Positions 8,937-17,500 are shown, counted from the first letter of the stretch. The stretch is 44,237 nucleotides of DNA from Atribacterota bacterium (GCA_028717805.1 JAQUNC010000017.1:1-44237); one strand, 5' to 3'. The notes: a model not told the origin generated them from the sequence alone. Numbers and translations: made by a program.

Positions 8937-9050
8937 ATGAAAGACGAAAAACAAGATTGGAAAATAGTGGTTAAGAATATCGTCATTATACTCATGATTG
9001 GTTTGTTTATGCCGTCCTACCTACTCGTGGGAATTGTATGGTCGTATTAA
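8937..9050 (+). CDS. Possible 37-residue single-span membrane peptide
   Basis: A short plus-strand ORF starts with MKDEKQDWK and continues into a strongly hydrophobic stretch (about residues 13-35, VKNIVIILMIGLFMPSYLL), ending in WSY. The charged N-terminus and one helix-length hydrophobic segment are typical of small membrane proteins. A GGGGAGG lies about 15 bases upstream, partly enclosed by a GGTC-6-GACC stem, so the spacing is longer than ideal. It lies next to the IS remnant in a stretch of slightly different composition from its neighbours. It could be a real small protein, part of the mobile element, or chance. Confidence 0.35.
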   Translation: MKDEKQDWKIVVKNIVIILMIGLFMPSYLLVGIVWSY

Positions 9051-9212
9051 AGGAGAAAGACATGCCACAAAAACTGGACCAGTAGGGTGTGCATTGAACT
9101 ATTGAAACGAGAACCTGGTTATCCTATGAAGGGAGGAACCAAATTAACAGATTTCTATTGTCAAAGAACAACTTTAGTATTTCTCTGGTATTCATTAACA
9201 AATTCTAATTGA

Positions 9213-9593
9213 TTAGCAGATAGCAATGGCTTCCATTTCAATTTTTGCTCCCTTTGGTAAATTAGGTACTTCAACACATACTCGCGCCGGTAAACTGGTA
9301 TTAAAATATTCCGAATAAATCTTATTTATGCTATCAAAATCTTTCATATCTGTAATAAAAATAGTAACCTTTAAAACATTTTGCAAAGAACTTCCAGCAG
9401 CCTCTAAAATTGCTTTGATATTCTCAATCACTTGCTTTGTTTGGCTGGTAATATTGCCGTTCACGAACTCATTGCTATCCGGATTAATAGCGATTTGTCC
9501 AGAAACAAAAACCAAATTATTAAATTTAATTGCTTGTGAATAAGGACCAATAGCGGATGGAGCCTTTTTGGTATTTATAATCTTTCGACTTAT
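9213..9593 (-). CDS. ridA: RidA/YjgF family enamine/imine deaminase, apparent ATA start
   Basis: Read from an ATA codon at 9591-9593, the frame gives 126 residues beginning (M)SRKIINTKKAPSAIGPYSQ, the exact N-terminal pattern of RidA proteins and the family's normal length. The C-terminal part keeps the conserved arginine (PARVCVEV) and the KIEMEAIA end. RidA hydrolyses reactive enamines and imines released by PLP enzymes and amino-acid oxidases, which fits this cluster. An in-frame TAA abuts the ATA, and no ATG, GTG or TTG occurs in frame before the family N-terminus. The first canonical codon is a TTG at 9513-9515, which would delete 26 conserved residues. GGAAGG lies about 11 bases before the ATA. 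It is either a non-canonical start or a start-codon mutation. Confidence 0.8.
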   Translation of the reverse strand: MSRKIINTKKAPSAIGPYSQAIKFNNLVFVSGQIAINPDSNEFVNGNITSQTKQVIENIKAILEAAGSSLQNVLKVTIFITDMKDFDSINKIYSEYFNTSLPARVCVEVPNLPKGAKIEMEAIAIC

Positions 9594-9619
9594 TTAAAAC
9601 ACATCCTTCCATTTTTTGA

Positions 9620-10303
9620 TTAAAGTAATTTTTTCTCACTATCATGTTCTGGTTTTATTTCAGCAAGATAATTATAGATTGTAAAACGGGAAACATTTAA
9701 TTTTTCAGCCAATCGATCAATGGCATCTTTTACTAAAAATATTCCATGTTTCTGTAAATATCGAACCATTTCTATTTTATCTTCTTTTTGCATTTTATTT
9801 ATTTCTTTTCCTATCCTCTGTTGAGCTTTAGAAAATAATCGTTCCATCAAATCATCCAGGGAATGGGAAAAGGATTCTTCTCTTTCTTCCTTTATAATAT
9901 TTTCTACACTATTCAAATTATTATTGACATTACAAAATTCATCTATTTCCCTGGAAATATTTATCATTGGTTCTATATTAAAATTAATGCATAAAAAACC
10001 AACAATTTTTCTATTGTTATCACGAATAAAAATACTTGTGGATTTTAACTTTTTTCCATCTTTACTTTCTGTTTGATAACTAGCTACATAATCAATGTCA
10101 TTAAAGAGATCTGAGGTTAGAAAATATAAACCTAAATCAGTCATGGGTGCTCCAACTTGTCGTCCGGTTATATGTCCATTTTCAATTAATACTATGGAAT
10201 GCTCAAGATCTTGTACATCATGAAGGATAACTTCACAATTTTTTCCAAAAGCCCGGGCAATACCCTTGGCTACTGGAACAAATTTTTCCAGGATAGGATT
10301 CAT
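9620..10303 (-). CDS. YheO/DauR-like transcriptional regulator
   Basis: This 227-residue protein has an N-terminal YheO-like PAS domain (about residues 1-115; note CEVILHDVQDLEHSIV and SIFIRDNNRKIVGFLCINF) followed by a linker and a C-terminal helix-turn-helix (about residues 170-215, with VKDAIDRLAEKLNVSRFTIY). In the founding examples, such as DauR, these regulators control D-amino-acid catabolism, and RidA genes are often next to them. Here it lies 26 bases upstream of ridA on the same strand and heads the amino-acid cluster, so it is the likely regulator of it. A good promoter is visible at 10447-10475. The inducing ligand is unknown. Confidence 0.82.
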   Translation of the reverse strand: MNPILEKFVPVAKGIARAFGKNCEVILHDVQDLEHSIVLIENGHITGRQVGAPMTDLGLYFLTSDLFNDIDYVASYQTESKDGKKLKSTSIFIRDNNRKIVGFLCINFNIEPMINISREIDEFCNVNNNLNSVENIIKEEREESFSHSLDDLMERLFSKAQQRIGKEINKMQKEDKIEMVRYLQKHGIFLVKDAIDRLAEKLNVSRFTIYNYLAEIKPEHDSEKKLL

Positions 10304-10446
10304 TTTTTAATAACCATCTTAGTCAATATTTTAATAACTAAATATGTCTTTTCAATTATTGGAATATAAAAACAAATACTTTATAGAAAGTTTTTTGATG
10401 AAATGGAAAAAGAGCCACTTTTTAACTTAAAGCTACACTCTTTTCA

Positions 10447-10475
10447 AAAATAACATAACATTACATAAATGTCAA
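10447..10475 (-). promoter_or_regulatory. Sigma-70-type promoter for the YheO-like regulator
   Basis: On the minus strand TTGACA (10470-10475), a 17-base spacer and TATTTT (10447-10452) form a near-consensus vegetative promoter. Transcription would begin near 10440, giving a leader of about 135 bases before the regulator ATG. The start of the gap, next to the dapB stop, shows no clear terminator. Confidence 0.65.
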
Positions 10476-10565
10476 TATTTTATTAAAAAAATTTTGTAAA
10501 ATACCAATAATCTTTTAATATAATTAAAAATAATAGTTTATTAGAATTAGTAAATCTGGGGTGAT

Positions 10566-11366
10566 TTATAAATTTAATACTTCTTTCATTGAAAACAATC
10601 CTCTTTGCTTATTTAAAATAAAATGAATTGCCTTCAATGTTCCTTGAGCAAAGGCTTCCCTGCCATAGGCTTTATGGCATAGCTCTAATCTTTCACCACT
10701 AGAATTAAAGATAATGGTATGTTCTCCATTTATATTGCCGGCTCTAATGGAGTGAATACCAATTTCTCCTTCTCTTCTCTGTCCAATATTTCCAAATCTC
10801 CCATATATTGCCTTCTCTTCTAAGTTAATCTTTCTCTCTTGAGCAATAATCTCAGCTACTTTTTTAGCAGTCCCACTGGGAGCATCTTTTTTATAGCGAT
10901 GGTGAGTTTCAACAATCTCAATGTCATAACTTTCATCTAACAAAGAAGAAACTTTTCTTACCAGCTCAAATAATAAATTCACACCCAGTGCCATATTAGG
11001 TGAAAGTACAATTGGAATTGACTTTGCAGAATGCTTAATCCTATTAATCTGATTTTCAGTAAAACCGGTTGTACCGATAACCATCGCTTTTTTATAAGCC
11101 TCACAGATCGATAGATGAGTTAAACTTACTTCTGGATTAGTGAAATCAACCACTGCTTCACTTCTATCAATCACCCTTTCCAGATTACTCTCCACCATGA
11201 TATTGTTTTTCTTCTTACCCATTACCTCTCCCCAATCTTTTCCACAAGCAGGATGAGATGGTGATTCGATAATCCCAACTAACTGCAGCGACTGATCATC
11301 ATAAATATAGCTGCCTGCCAGAGAAGCCATTTTACCACATCCCCCACATACCACAATCCGATTCAT
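10566..11366 (-). CDS. dapB: 4-hydroxy-tetrahydrodipicolinate reductase
   Basis: This 266-residue enzyme reduces the cyclic product of DapA to tetrahydrodipicolinate with NAD(P)H. It shows the N-terminal nucleotide-binding loop (VVCGGCGKMAS, residues 5-15), the GTTGF loop and the catalytic signature ETHHRYKKDAPSGTA in the middle. Length is normal for the family. GGAGGAATAGAAG precedes the ATG at good spacing, and dapA ends 3 bases upstream. It is the last gene of the lysine operon controlled by the riboswitch at 17270-17456. No terminator is obvious after its stop. Confidence 0.95.
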   Translation of the reverse strand: MNRIVVCGGCGKMASLAGSYIYDDQSLQLVGIIESPSHPACGKDWGEVMGKKKNNIMVESNLERVIDRSEAVVDFTNPEVSLTHLSICEAYKKAMVIGTTGFTENQINRIKHSAKSIPIVLSPNMALGVNLLFELVRKVSSLLDESYDIEIVETHHRYKKDAPSGTAKKVAEIIAQERKINLEEKAIYGRFGNIGQRREGEIGIHSIRAGNINGEHTIIFNSSGERLELCHKAYGREAFAQGTLKAIHFILNKQRGLFSMKEVLNL

Positions 11367-11369
11367 CTT

Positions 11370-12254
11370 CTATTCCTCCAGTAATCCAAATCTCTTCAAA
11401 TCTTCTTTTAATTTTTTAAAATTATTCTCCTCCATATCTACTAAAGGAAGGCGCAGGTCTCCTGCTGGTAATCCTATTAAGCGGGCTGCAGTTTTTACCG
11501 GAATAGGATTAGTTTCATAAAACATGACACGACTTAAGGGGTAAACTACTTTCTGGAATATTTCCAGTGCCTCTTGAGAATTTCCTTCCAGATATGCCTT
11601 AATCATAGAGGAAACCTTATCCGGTATGATATTGGCTACTACTGAAATAACACCTTTCCCTCCAATAGACATTACTGGAGGAATAATCTTATCATCTCCA
11701 GATAATAGAGTTATCTTATCTCCACAAAGGTACATTATTTCAGCCATCTGCTCCAGATTACCGCTAGCTTCTTTTACAGCTACAATATTTTTAAGCTCAG
11801 CTAATTCAGCCAGGGTAGAGGGTAATAGATTTACACCGGCACGAGAAGGTATATTATAGATAATCGCCGGAATATCAATCTGTTCTACAATAGTCTTAAA
11901 ATGTATATAAAGACCTCTCTGAGTTGGTTTATTGTAATAAGGCACCACCAACAACACTCCGTTAGAGCCCATATCCCGAGCACTAGCAGTGAGGTCTAGG
12001 GTCTCAGCAGTAGAATTAGAACCAGTGCCTGCAATTACCGGTACCCTGCCTGCAACTGCTTTAATAGTTAATTCAATTACCTTCTTATGCTCCTCATGTG
12101 TAAGAGTGGGGGATTCACCCGTTGTCCCACATGGTACAATAGCATTAGTCCCATTATTAATGTGAAACTCTACTAATTTTTTAATCCCCTTCTCATCAAT
12201 TTGATTGTGCTCATCAAAGGGAGTAATCAGAGCCACAATCGAACCACTAAACAT
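11370..12254 (-). CDS. dapA: 4-hydroxy-tetrahydrodipicolinate synthase
   Basis: This 294-residue enzyme condenses aspartate semialdehyde with pyruvate, the first committed step to diaminopimelate and lysine. The catalytic tyrosine is Tyr133 in IIYNIPSRAG and the Schiff-base lysine is Lys161 in VAVKEASGN. The GTTGES loop (residues 43-48) supplies the threonine pair of the catalytic triad. AAGGAGG stands before the ATG. It follows lysC and precedes dapB on the same strand with very short gaps. The DapA-like protein at 7218-8126 lacks this operon context and is probably catabolic. Confidence 0.95.
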   Translation of the reverse strand: MFSGSIVALITPFDEHNQIDEKGIKKLVEFHINNGTNAIVPCGTTGESPTLTHEEHKKVIELTIKAVAGRVPVIAGTGSNSTAETLDLTASARDMGSNGVLLVVPYYNKPTQRGLYIHFKTIVEQIDIPAIIYNIPSRAGVNLLPSTLAELAELKNIVAVKEASGNLEQMAEIMYLCGDKITLLSGDDKIIPPVMSIGGKGVISVVANIIPDKVSSMIKAYLEGNSQEALEIFQKVVYPLSRVMFYETNPIPVKTAARLIGLPAGDLRLPLVDMEENNFKKLKEDLKRFGLLEE

Positions 12255-12297
12255 ATTAAAACCTCCTTAATATACTTAATATGAAATTATTTAATAT

Positions 12298-13563
12298 TCA
12301 CTTAGATAATTTACTCTCACCCCTTTCTCTATCATCAATAGTGTCCATTTGCATCAGAGAACTACTGATTAGCTTATAGACAATATCTTTATTTTGCCAA
12401 TCAACAAACAACAGGATATCAGTTTTCATAGTTGATATTTCCAGGATGTTAATATAATTTTGCGCTAAGGGTCTGGTTATTCTTTCAATAATTCCAGGTG
12501 TTTCAATAAAATTTCTACTACTCAATATTAATAAGACAATATCTTTTTTTAATGAGACCGATTTTAATAAATCATTTTTTAAAATAATGGGATGTACTAA
12601 ATCGTAAGCTTTCTTAGCATATTGCTCCAGCAAATATATACCAATGTAGCTTCTGCCAGTGGCAATTCCCTGTATGCTGATTCTATGCTTTGCCAGAGGA
12701 GTTATAATTTCTTTTAGCAGACCAGGAGTTTCCAGAATTTGAGTTCCAATAACTGTAAGCAAACAAAGTTTATCCGAGAAAATTTTAATTATACTGGTAA
12801 AGCTACCCTCTATTTCAGTGCCATTAGAATCCAGGTCTCCATTCTGAAAATTAATTATCTTCGCTTTCATCTTTCCTTCCTTAAAATATAATGCTCTGGG
12901 ATGGAGAACTTTTGCGCCACCTTCTGCCAGTATTCCCATCTCTTCTACGCTTATTCTGGGTAAGGTTTTAACCTTTTTTATCAAACGAGGATCGGCAGAA
13001 GCAACTCCTGATGTATCTGTGACAATAATAACCTCATCGGCATTGACAAAACTACCTAAGGCAAAAGCAGTAATATCACTTCCTCCTCTACCCAGACAGG
13101 TGATGCTTCCGCCATCGATGCTACGGCCTAAAAAACCACATATCACAGGAACAATTCCCTCTCTTAATAATGGCTCCATATATTTTTGACATTGCTCTTT
13201 ACTTTTTTCTGGTATAATATTTGCCTCCATTAAATTTTCTGCATCAGTAATGAGAGGAAAATCAGCTCTGATAGGATCAAAAACAAAAGTCTTTATCCCA
13301 TTTGCTTTTAAAGCGGTAAACATTAGTCTGGCACTCATTCTCTCCCCAAAGGAGACAAATTCGCTATAATCCTGTCTATCGTAACCAGACTTGGTAACTC
13401 CACTCAGTAAAGATATCAGGTAATCTGTAGTATCGCCCATAGCAGAGACAACGACCAATACTTCATTTCCATTTCTCAATTTTTTAATAACTGATTGAGT
13501 GGCTTTTTCTATTCTTTCTGTATTTTGAATACTTGTTCCTCCGAATTTTACAACAACTCTTAT
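12298..13563 (-). CDS. lysC: Aspartate kinase, apparent ATA start
   Basis: This enzyme phosphorylates aspartate at the entry to the lysine pathway. Read from ATA at 13561-13563 the product is 421 residues starting (M)RVVVKFGGTSIQNTE, which matches the normal aspartokinase N-terminus. The kinase domain continues through CLGRGGSDITAFALG and VTDTSGVASADPR. Two C-terminal ACT domains begin near TVIGTQILETPG and would bind the feedback inhibitor. Between the in-frame TAA (13588-13590) and the KFGGTS motif no ATG, GTG or TTG exists. The frame reads ATA ATA AGA GAG GCG ATT ATT ATA AGA. The first canonical codon is a TTG near 13479 that would remove the ATP-binding motif. GAGAGG sits 8 bases before the third ATA. 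A non-canonical start is the simplest reading. Confidence 0.88.
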   Translation of the reverse strand: MRVVVKFGGTSIQNTERIEKATQSVIKKLRNGNEVLVVVSAMGDTTDYLISLLSGVTKSGYDRQDYSEFVSFGERMSARLMFTALKANGIKTFVFDPIRADFPLITDAENLMEANIIPEKSKEQCQKYMEPLLREGIVPVICGFLGRSIDGGSITCLGRGGSDITAFALGSFVNADEVIIVTDTSGVASADPRLIKKVKTLPRISVEEMGILAEGGAKVLHPRALYFKEGKMKAKIINFQNGDLDSNGTEIEGSFTSIIKIFSDKLCLLTVIGTQILETPGLLKEIITPLAKHRISIQGIATGRSYIGIYLLEQYAKKAYDLVHPIILKNDLLKSVSLKKDIVLLILSSRNFIETPGIIERITRPLAQNYINILEISTMKTDILLFVDWQNKDIVYKLISSSLMQMDTIDDRERGESKLSK

Positions 13564-13631
13564 AATAATCGCCTCTCTTATTATTTTTTAAACTATTAGC
13601 TATTTATTTATTACTAAAATGGGAAGGTATT

Positions 13632-14801
13632 CTAAATATATGATATATTTGCTTCTTCTAATCTCTTGATTGCCTCTTTAAGTCTCGGCACCCCTACCGT
13701 TAGAGCAATTCTGATATGACCCTCACCATATTGTCCATATCCCACACCAGGAGCAACAATAATTCCAGTCTTTTCTAAAACATAATTGGCAAAATCGATA
13801 GAATTCATTCCTGGAGGTGTTGGAATCCAAACATAAAAAGTAGCTTTGGGAGGTTCCAATTGCCAACCTAACTTGTTAAAACCTTCTACAATAACATCTC
13901 TTCTTTCTGTATACATTTCAATTAATGGAGGAATGTGTTCCTGAGGACCGGTTAAAGCAGTAATTCCAGCTTCCTGAATCGCTTTAAATATACCAGAATC
14001 AATATTAGTTTTAATAATGGCAAGAGCAGAAATAGCCTTCTGGTTACCCACCGCAAAGCCAATTCGCCAACCTGTCATATTATAAGTCTTAGAAAGGGAA
14101 TGAAACTCCAAACATACCTCTTTAGCACCATCAACCTCTAAAAAACTGGGAGCCTGGTAACCATCATAAGCCAATTCTGAATAGGCAAAATCATGACATA
14201 CTAATAAATCATATTTTAGAGCAAAATCTACTACTTCAGCAAAAAAATCACGACTAGCAACAGCTCCAGTAGGATTATTAGGATAATTTAGTAGTATTAA
14301 TTTTGCCTTTTTGGCTACTTCTTCATCTATCTTATCCAGATCAGGAAGGTAACTATTCTCTTTGAGCAAAGGCATGAGATAAGGTTCACCATTAGCAAAC
14401 AGTGTTCCAATCTTATACACTGGATAAGCTGGATCAGGAATCAAACTTATATCACCTGGATCAATAAAGGCTAGAAAAACGTGAGCAATTCCCTCTTTGG
14501 AGCCTATTAAGGAAATTATCTCATTCTGAGGATCAAGTTTCACTCTAAACCGCTTCAGATACCATTCAGCAACAGCATTTCTAAATTCCCTGGTACCTTC
14601 ATAAGGTGGATAATGATGCGTTTTAGGATCACGAGAACTTTGTGCTAACTGATCAATAATGTGAACAGGAGTGGATTGATCCGGGTCACCAATTCCCAGA
14701 TTAATTACATCAATACCTCTTTTTATGGCTGCTTCTCTTTTTTTATCTATTTCTGCAAAAAGATAGGGCGGTACTTTCTCAATTCTTTTAGCAATCCTCA
14801 T
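13632..14801 (-). CDS. dapL: LL-diaminopimelate aminotransferase
   Basis: This 389-residue class I/II aminotransferase uses PLP on Lys238 (HSLSKTYNMTGWRIG) and has the NNPTG motif at residues 175-179 and a DFAYSELAYDG segment. The overall pattern matches the DapL family, which converts tetrahydrodipicolinate directly to LL-diaminopimelate with glutamate, bypassing the acylated intermediates. Its place between dapF and lysC supports this over a generic aspartate aminotransferase. AAAGGAG precedes the ATG at good spacing. No dapC, dapD or dapE genes occur in the operon, consistent with the DapL route. Confidence 0.9.
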   Translation of the reverse strand: MRIAKRIEKVPPYLFAEIDKKREAAIKRGIDVINLGIGDPDQSTPVHIIDQLAQSSRDPKTHHYPPYEGTREFRNAVAEWYLKRFRVKLDPQNEIISLIGSKEGIAHVFLAFIDPGDISLIPDPAYPVYKIGTLFANGEPYLMPLLKENSYLPDLDKIDEEVAKKAKLILLNYPNNPTGAVASRDFFAEVVDFALKYDLLVCHDFAYSELAYDGYQAPSFLEVDGAKEVCLEFHSLSKTYNMTGWRIGFAVGNQKAISALAIIKTNIDSGIFKAIQEAGITALTGPQEHIPPLIEMYTERRDVIVEGFNKLGWQLEPPKATFYVWIPTPPGMNSIDFANYVLEKTGIIVAPGVGYGQYGEGHIRIALTVGVPRLKEAIKRLEEANISYI

Positions 14802-14898
14802 TATTAATTTCTCCTTTCTATTTACTGCAATTCATTACCTATTGAATAAATTAGATAATGCTCTTTTTTGATTAATTTTACTTATAAATCTTAATTCC

Positions 14899-15765
14899 TT
14901 ATATTGAAATGATACCGGAAAATACGGCCTCGGCTGGTCCTGTCATATATACATGTTCATCATTGGTCCACTCAATTTTCAAATTTCCGCCCTTTAAATA
15001 AACAACTGCCCTATTTTTTATTCTTTTATTGAGTACCCCTGCTACTACAGCAGCACTGGCTCCTGTTCCACAAGCCATGGTTTCACCAACCCCCCTTTCC
15101 CATACTCTAAGCTTAATTTCATGATCATTTAAAGGTTGAACAAATTCTACATTTGTTTTTTCAGGAAAAAGATGGTGATTTTCCATAACAGGTCCAATTT
15201 CAGTTACCGGAAAAATTTCCACATCTTCAGTGAAAATAATACAATGAGGATTTCCCATAGAAACACAGCTTACCCTAAAATATTGGCCATTTTCTAAAGA
15301 AATAGTTTCATTAATAACCTGCCGATCTGGATTTCCAATCATGGGAATATCTTTTTTCATTAAATGAGGTTTCCCCATATCGACCCTAACACCTTTCACT
15401 GTTCCTGTTTTTTGCTCATCAAAGATTAGTTCAGGAATAATTTCGCCGGCTAAGGTTTCCACTGAAAATTTGTTTTTCCTGGTTAGTGTATTTTCATAGG
15501 CAAATTTAGCAAAACAGCGAATCCCGTTTCCGCACATCTGAGCTTCACTTCCATCCGAATTAAATATTCTCATCCTCAAATCATATATCTCTGAGGGAAG
15601 TATTACAATTAATCCATCAGCTCCTATGCCAAAATGACGATCACATAGTTTTTTTGCCACTTCACCAAAATTTAATCCTTCAGGAAGCGCTCTGGAATAA
15701 AAATCCATTATAATAAAGTCATTGCCAATTCCATGCATTTTTATAAAACTAACTTCCATAGTCAT
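14899..15765 (-). CDS. dapF: Diaminopimelate epimerase
   Basis: This 288-residue enzyme interconverts LL- and meso-diaminopimelate without a cofactor, using two cysteines. Both are visible: Cys78 in QMCGNGIRC and Cys232 in ETMACGTGAS. The N-terminal FIKMHGIGNDF signature is also intact. The ATG at 15765 follows an AAGGAGATGAC ribosome site. Another in-frame ATG two codons later (MEVSF) is equally possible. The gene lies 27 bases after lysA and before dapL, on the lysine operon. Confidence 0.95.
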   Translation of the reverse strand: MTMEVSFIKMHGIGNDFIIMDFYSRALPEGLNFGEVAKKLCDRHFGIGADGLIVILPSEIYDLRMRIFNSDGSEAQMCGNGIRCFAKFAYENTLTRKNKFSVETLAGEIIPELIFDEQKTGTVKGVRVDMGKPHLMKKDIPMIGNPDRQVINETISLENGQYFRVSCVSMGNPHCIIFTEDVEIFPVTEIGPVMENHHLFPEKTNVEFVQPLNDHEIKLRVWERGVGETMACGTGASAAVVAGVLNKRIKNRAVVYLKGGNLKIEWTNDEHVYMTGPAEAVFSGIISI

Positions 15766-15792
15766 CTCCTTCCTTCTACTGTTTACCTTATT

Positions 15793-17148
15793 TCATCTTG
15801 TATCATTTATTCTGTTCTGATTTAGCCATTGTGGTAAAACATGATTTTGATTCAGATACTGATATGTTTCGCCTTTGACCATAAACCCATTTTCCCCATT
15901 ATTAACAAGAATAACTGGTGGTCGAGGGAAGCCATTATAATTGCTGGACATAGCGTAATGATATGCCCCTGTAGTAAAGAATACTATTAAATCACCACAT
16001 TCTGCTTGGGGTAATCTAATATTCTGAATTAGAATATCACCTGACTCACAATATTTACCAGCAATCGTAACGGTTTCCACTGGCTTATTCCTAAATTTAT
16101 TGACAATTAAAGCCTCATATTGGGCATCATAAAGGCTGGGGCGTGGATTATCGGCCATACCTCCATCAACTATTAAATATTTTCTCAATCCTTTTATCTC
16201 TTTAATTGCTCCAATACGATAAATAGTTATTCCTGCTTCAGCAATGATTGATCTTCCGGGTTCAATGAGAATCTTGGGAACAGCTAATTTATTTAGACAA
16301 CAAATTTCTTTTACCTTATTTACTAATTGAGGAACATAGTCACTAATATTAAGCGGTGTATCTTTTTGGGTGTATCTTACTCCCAATCCTCCACCCAGAT
16401 TAAGTATATTTGTTTTTACCTTATAATTTTGCTCAATAGACTTAATCGTTTCAATCATTTCTTGAGTAGCTAAATGATAAAACCGAATATTAAAGAGTTG
16501 TGATCCTATATGACAATGAATTCCCTGGTAGATCAGATGATTTTTGGCCATTATGTCCGGAAAAACATCCAGAAAATCACGAATAGTCATTCCAAATTTT
16601 GAATCAACCTGACCGGTTTTAATTTTTTTATGGGTATGAGTGTCAACTCCTGGAATAATCCTAATTATAATATTTACTTTCTTATTTAATCTTTTAGCAA
16701 TCTGATCAACTAATTCTAGTTCATAAAGGTTATCAATTATAATTGTTCCCACATTCCTCTCAACAGCAAAATTTAATTCTTCTTCTGATTTGTTATTTCC
16801 ATGAAAATAAATCCTCTCAGCGGGGAAACCCCCTTCTAATGCCATATAGATTTCTCCACCTGAAGAAGCATCAAGGCCCAAGCCTTCTTCACTTATAATA
16901 CGTGCTAAAGCCTGAACTAAAAAAGCTTTACCAGCATAAAGCACTTCATAATCAATGTTACATCTTTCAAAGGCTTTTAGATATTCTCGACAATTTTCTC
17001 TAATAATGTTTTCTGAAAAAATATAACTGGGAGTACTATATTTTAATGCCAAATCCTCTAAACGGCATCCATCAAAGGTTAATTTACCCTCATCATTAAT
17101 ATTGATACCTTTTCTATTAATTATTTCTCTTTCCAACGTTAGAGTCAT
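15793..17148 (-). CDS. lysA: Diaminopimelate decarboxylase
   Basis: This 451-residue alanine-racemase-fold enzyme decarboxylates meso-diaminopimelate to lysine. The PLP lysine is Lys74 in YAGKAFLVQ. The conserved glycine-rich phosphate loop (NLGGGLGVRY) and the substrate-binding CESGDI motif are both present. It is the first gene of the operon, with AGGAGG just before the ATG. A lysine riboswitch terminator ends 35 bases upstream, so lysine directly controls this and the five downstream genes. Confidence 0.95.
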   Translation of the reverse strand: MTLTLEREIINRKGININDEGKLTFDGCRLEDLALKYSTPSYIFSENIIRENCREYLKAFERCNIDYEVLYAGKAFLVQALARIISEEGLGLDASSGGEIYMALEGGFPAERIYFHGNNKSEEELNFAVERNVGTIIIDNLYELELVDQIAKRLNKKVNIIIRIIPGVDTHTHKKIKTGQVDSKFGMTIRDFLDVFPDIMAKNHLIYQGIHCHIGSQLFNIRFYHLATQEMIETIKSIEQNYKVKTNILNLGGGLGVRYTQKDTPLNISDYVPQLVNKVKEICCLNKLAVPKILIEPGRSIIAEAGITIYRIGAIKEIKGLRKYLIVDGGMADNPRPSLYDAQYEALIVNKFRNKPVETVTIAGKYCESGDILIQNIRLPQAECGDLIVFFTTGAYHYAMSSNYNGFPRPPVILVNNGENGFMVKGETYQYLNQNHVLPQWLNQNRINDTR

Positions 17149-17183
17149 TATTTCCTCCTGAAAAAATTTATTAATTATAAATT

Positions 17184-17224
17184 AAAAAAGGGCAATCCAT
17201 AAGCGCCAGGCTCATCGATTGCCC
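17184..17224 (-). terminator. Lysine-riboswitch intrinsic terminator
   Basis: On the minus strand GGGCAATC (17217-17224) pairs with GATTGCCC (17190-17197), followed by six T residues (17184-17189). The ascending arm also contains TCGATGAG, which is the exact complement of CTCATCGA at the 3' side of aptamer stem P1. Without lysine those segments can pair as an antiterminator. With lysine, P1 forms and this terminator folds. Confidence 0.9.
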
Positions 17225-17269
17225 TAAATAAATAGCAAGCGTTCTTTTTACCTCCCTTTTATCTCTCCT

Positions 17270-17456
17270 CGATGAGATAGCGCACCACCTAAGAACGGGA
17301 GTTTTCTTAGGTGACAGTGCTATGGTTGTTAACCATAGTCCCAGCCTGGGGCTTAGAGCATCGGCTCCAGACTTCGGCGAAGATCCCTTTTCTGATAGTT
17401 CATCACTGCTCAGGCTACCTATCAGTACTCTTGATCGTTCGCGCCTCTACCTCACT
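17270..17456 (-). promoter_or_regulatory. Lysine riboswitch (L-box) aptamer
   Basis: The minus-strand RNA contains the hallmark L-box segments in the correct order: GTGAGGTAGAGGCGCGAA, then CAAGAGTA, then AAGGG with TCGCCGAAG, then CCAGGCTGGG, then closing CTATCTCATCG. Stem P1 is TGAGGTAG with CTATCTCA, allowing one G-T pair. This is the same architecture as the Bacillus subtilis lysC leader. A terminator follows at 17184-17224 and lysA after it. High lysine should stop transcription of the whole lysA-dapFL-lysC-dapAB operon. Confidence 0.95.
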
Positions 17457-17500
17457 TCAGATAAAAAGTGAGGCAAACCATTATTTAATTATTATTAACC

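Noticed and set aside
9588-9626. A frameshifted upstream ATG (near 9619) as the true ridA start
   Set aside because: The upstream ATG reads another frame and stops within the gene; the RidA N-terminus is continuous without any shift from the ATA.
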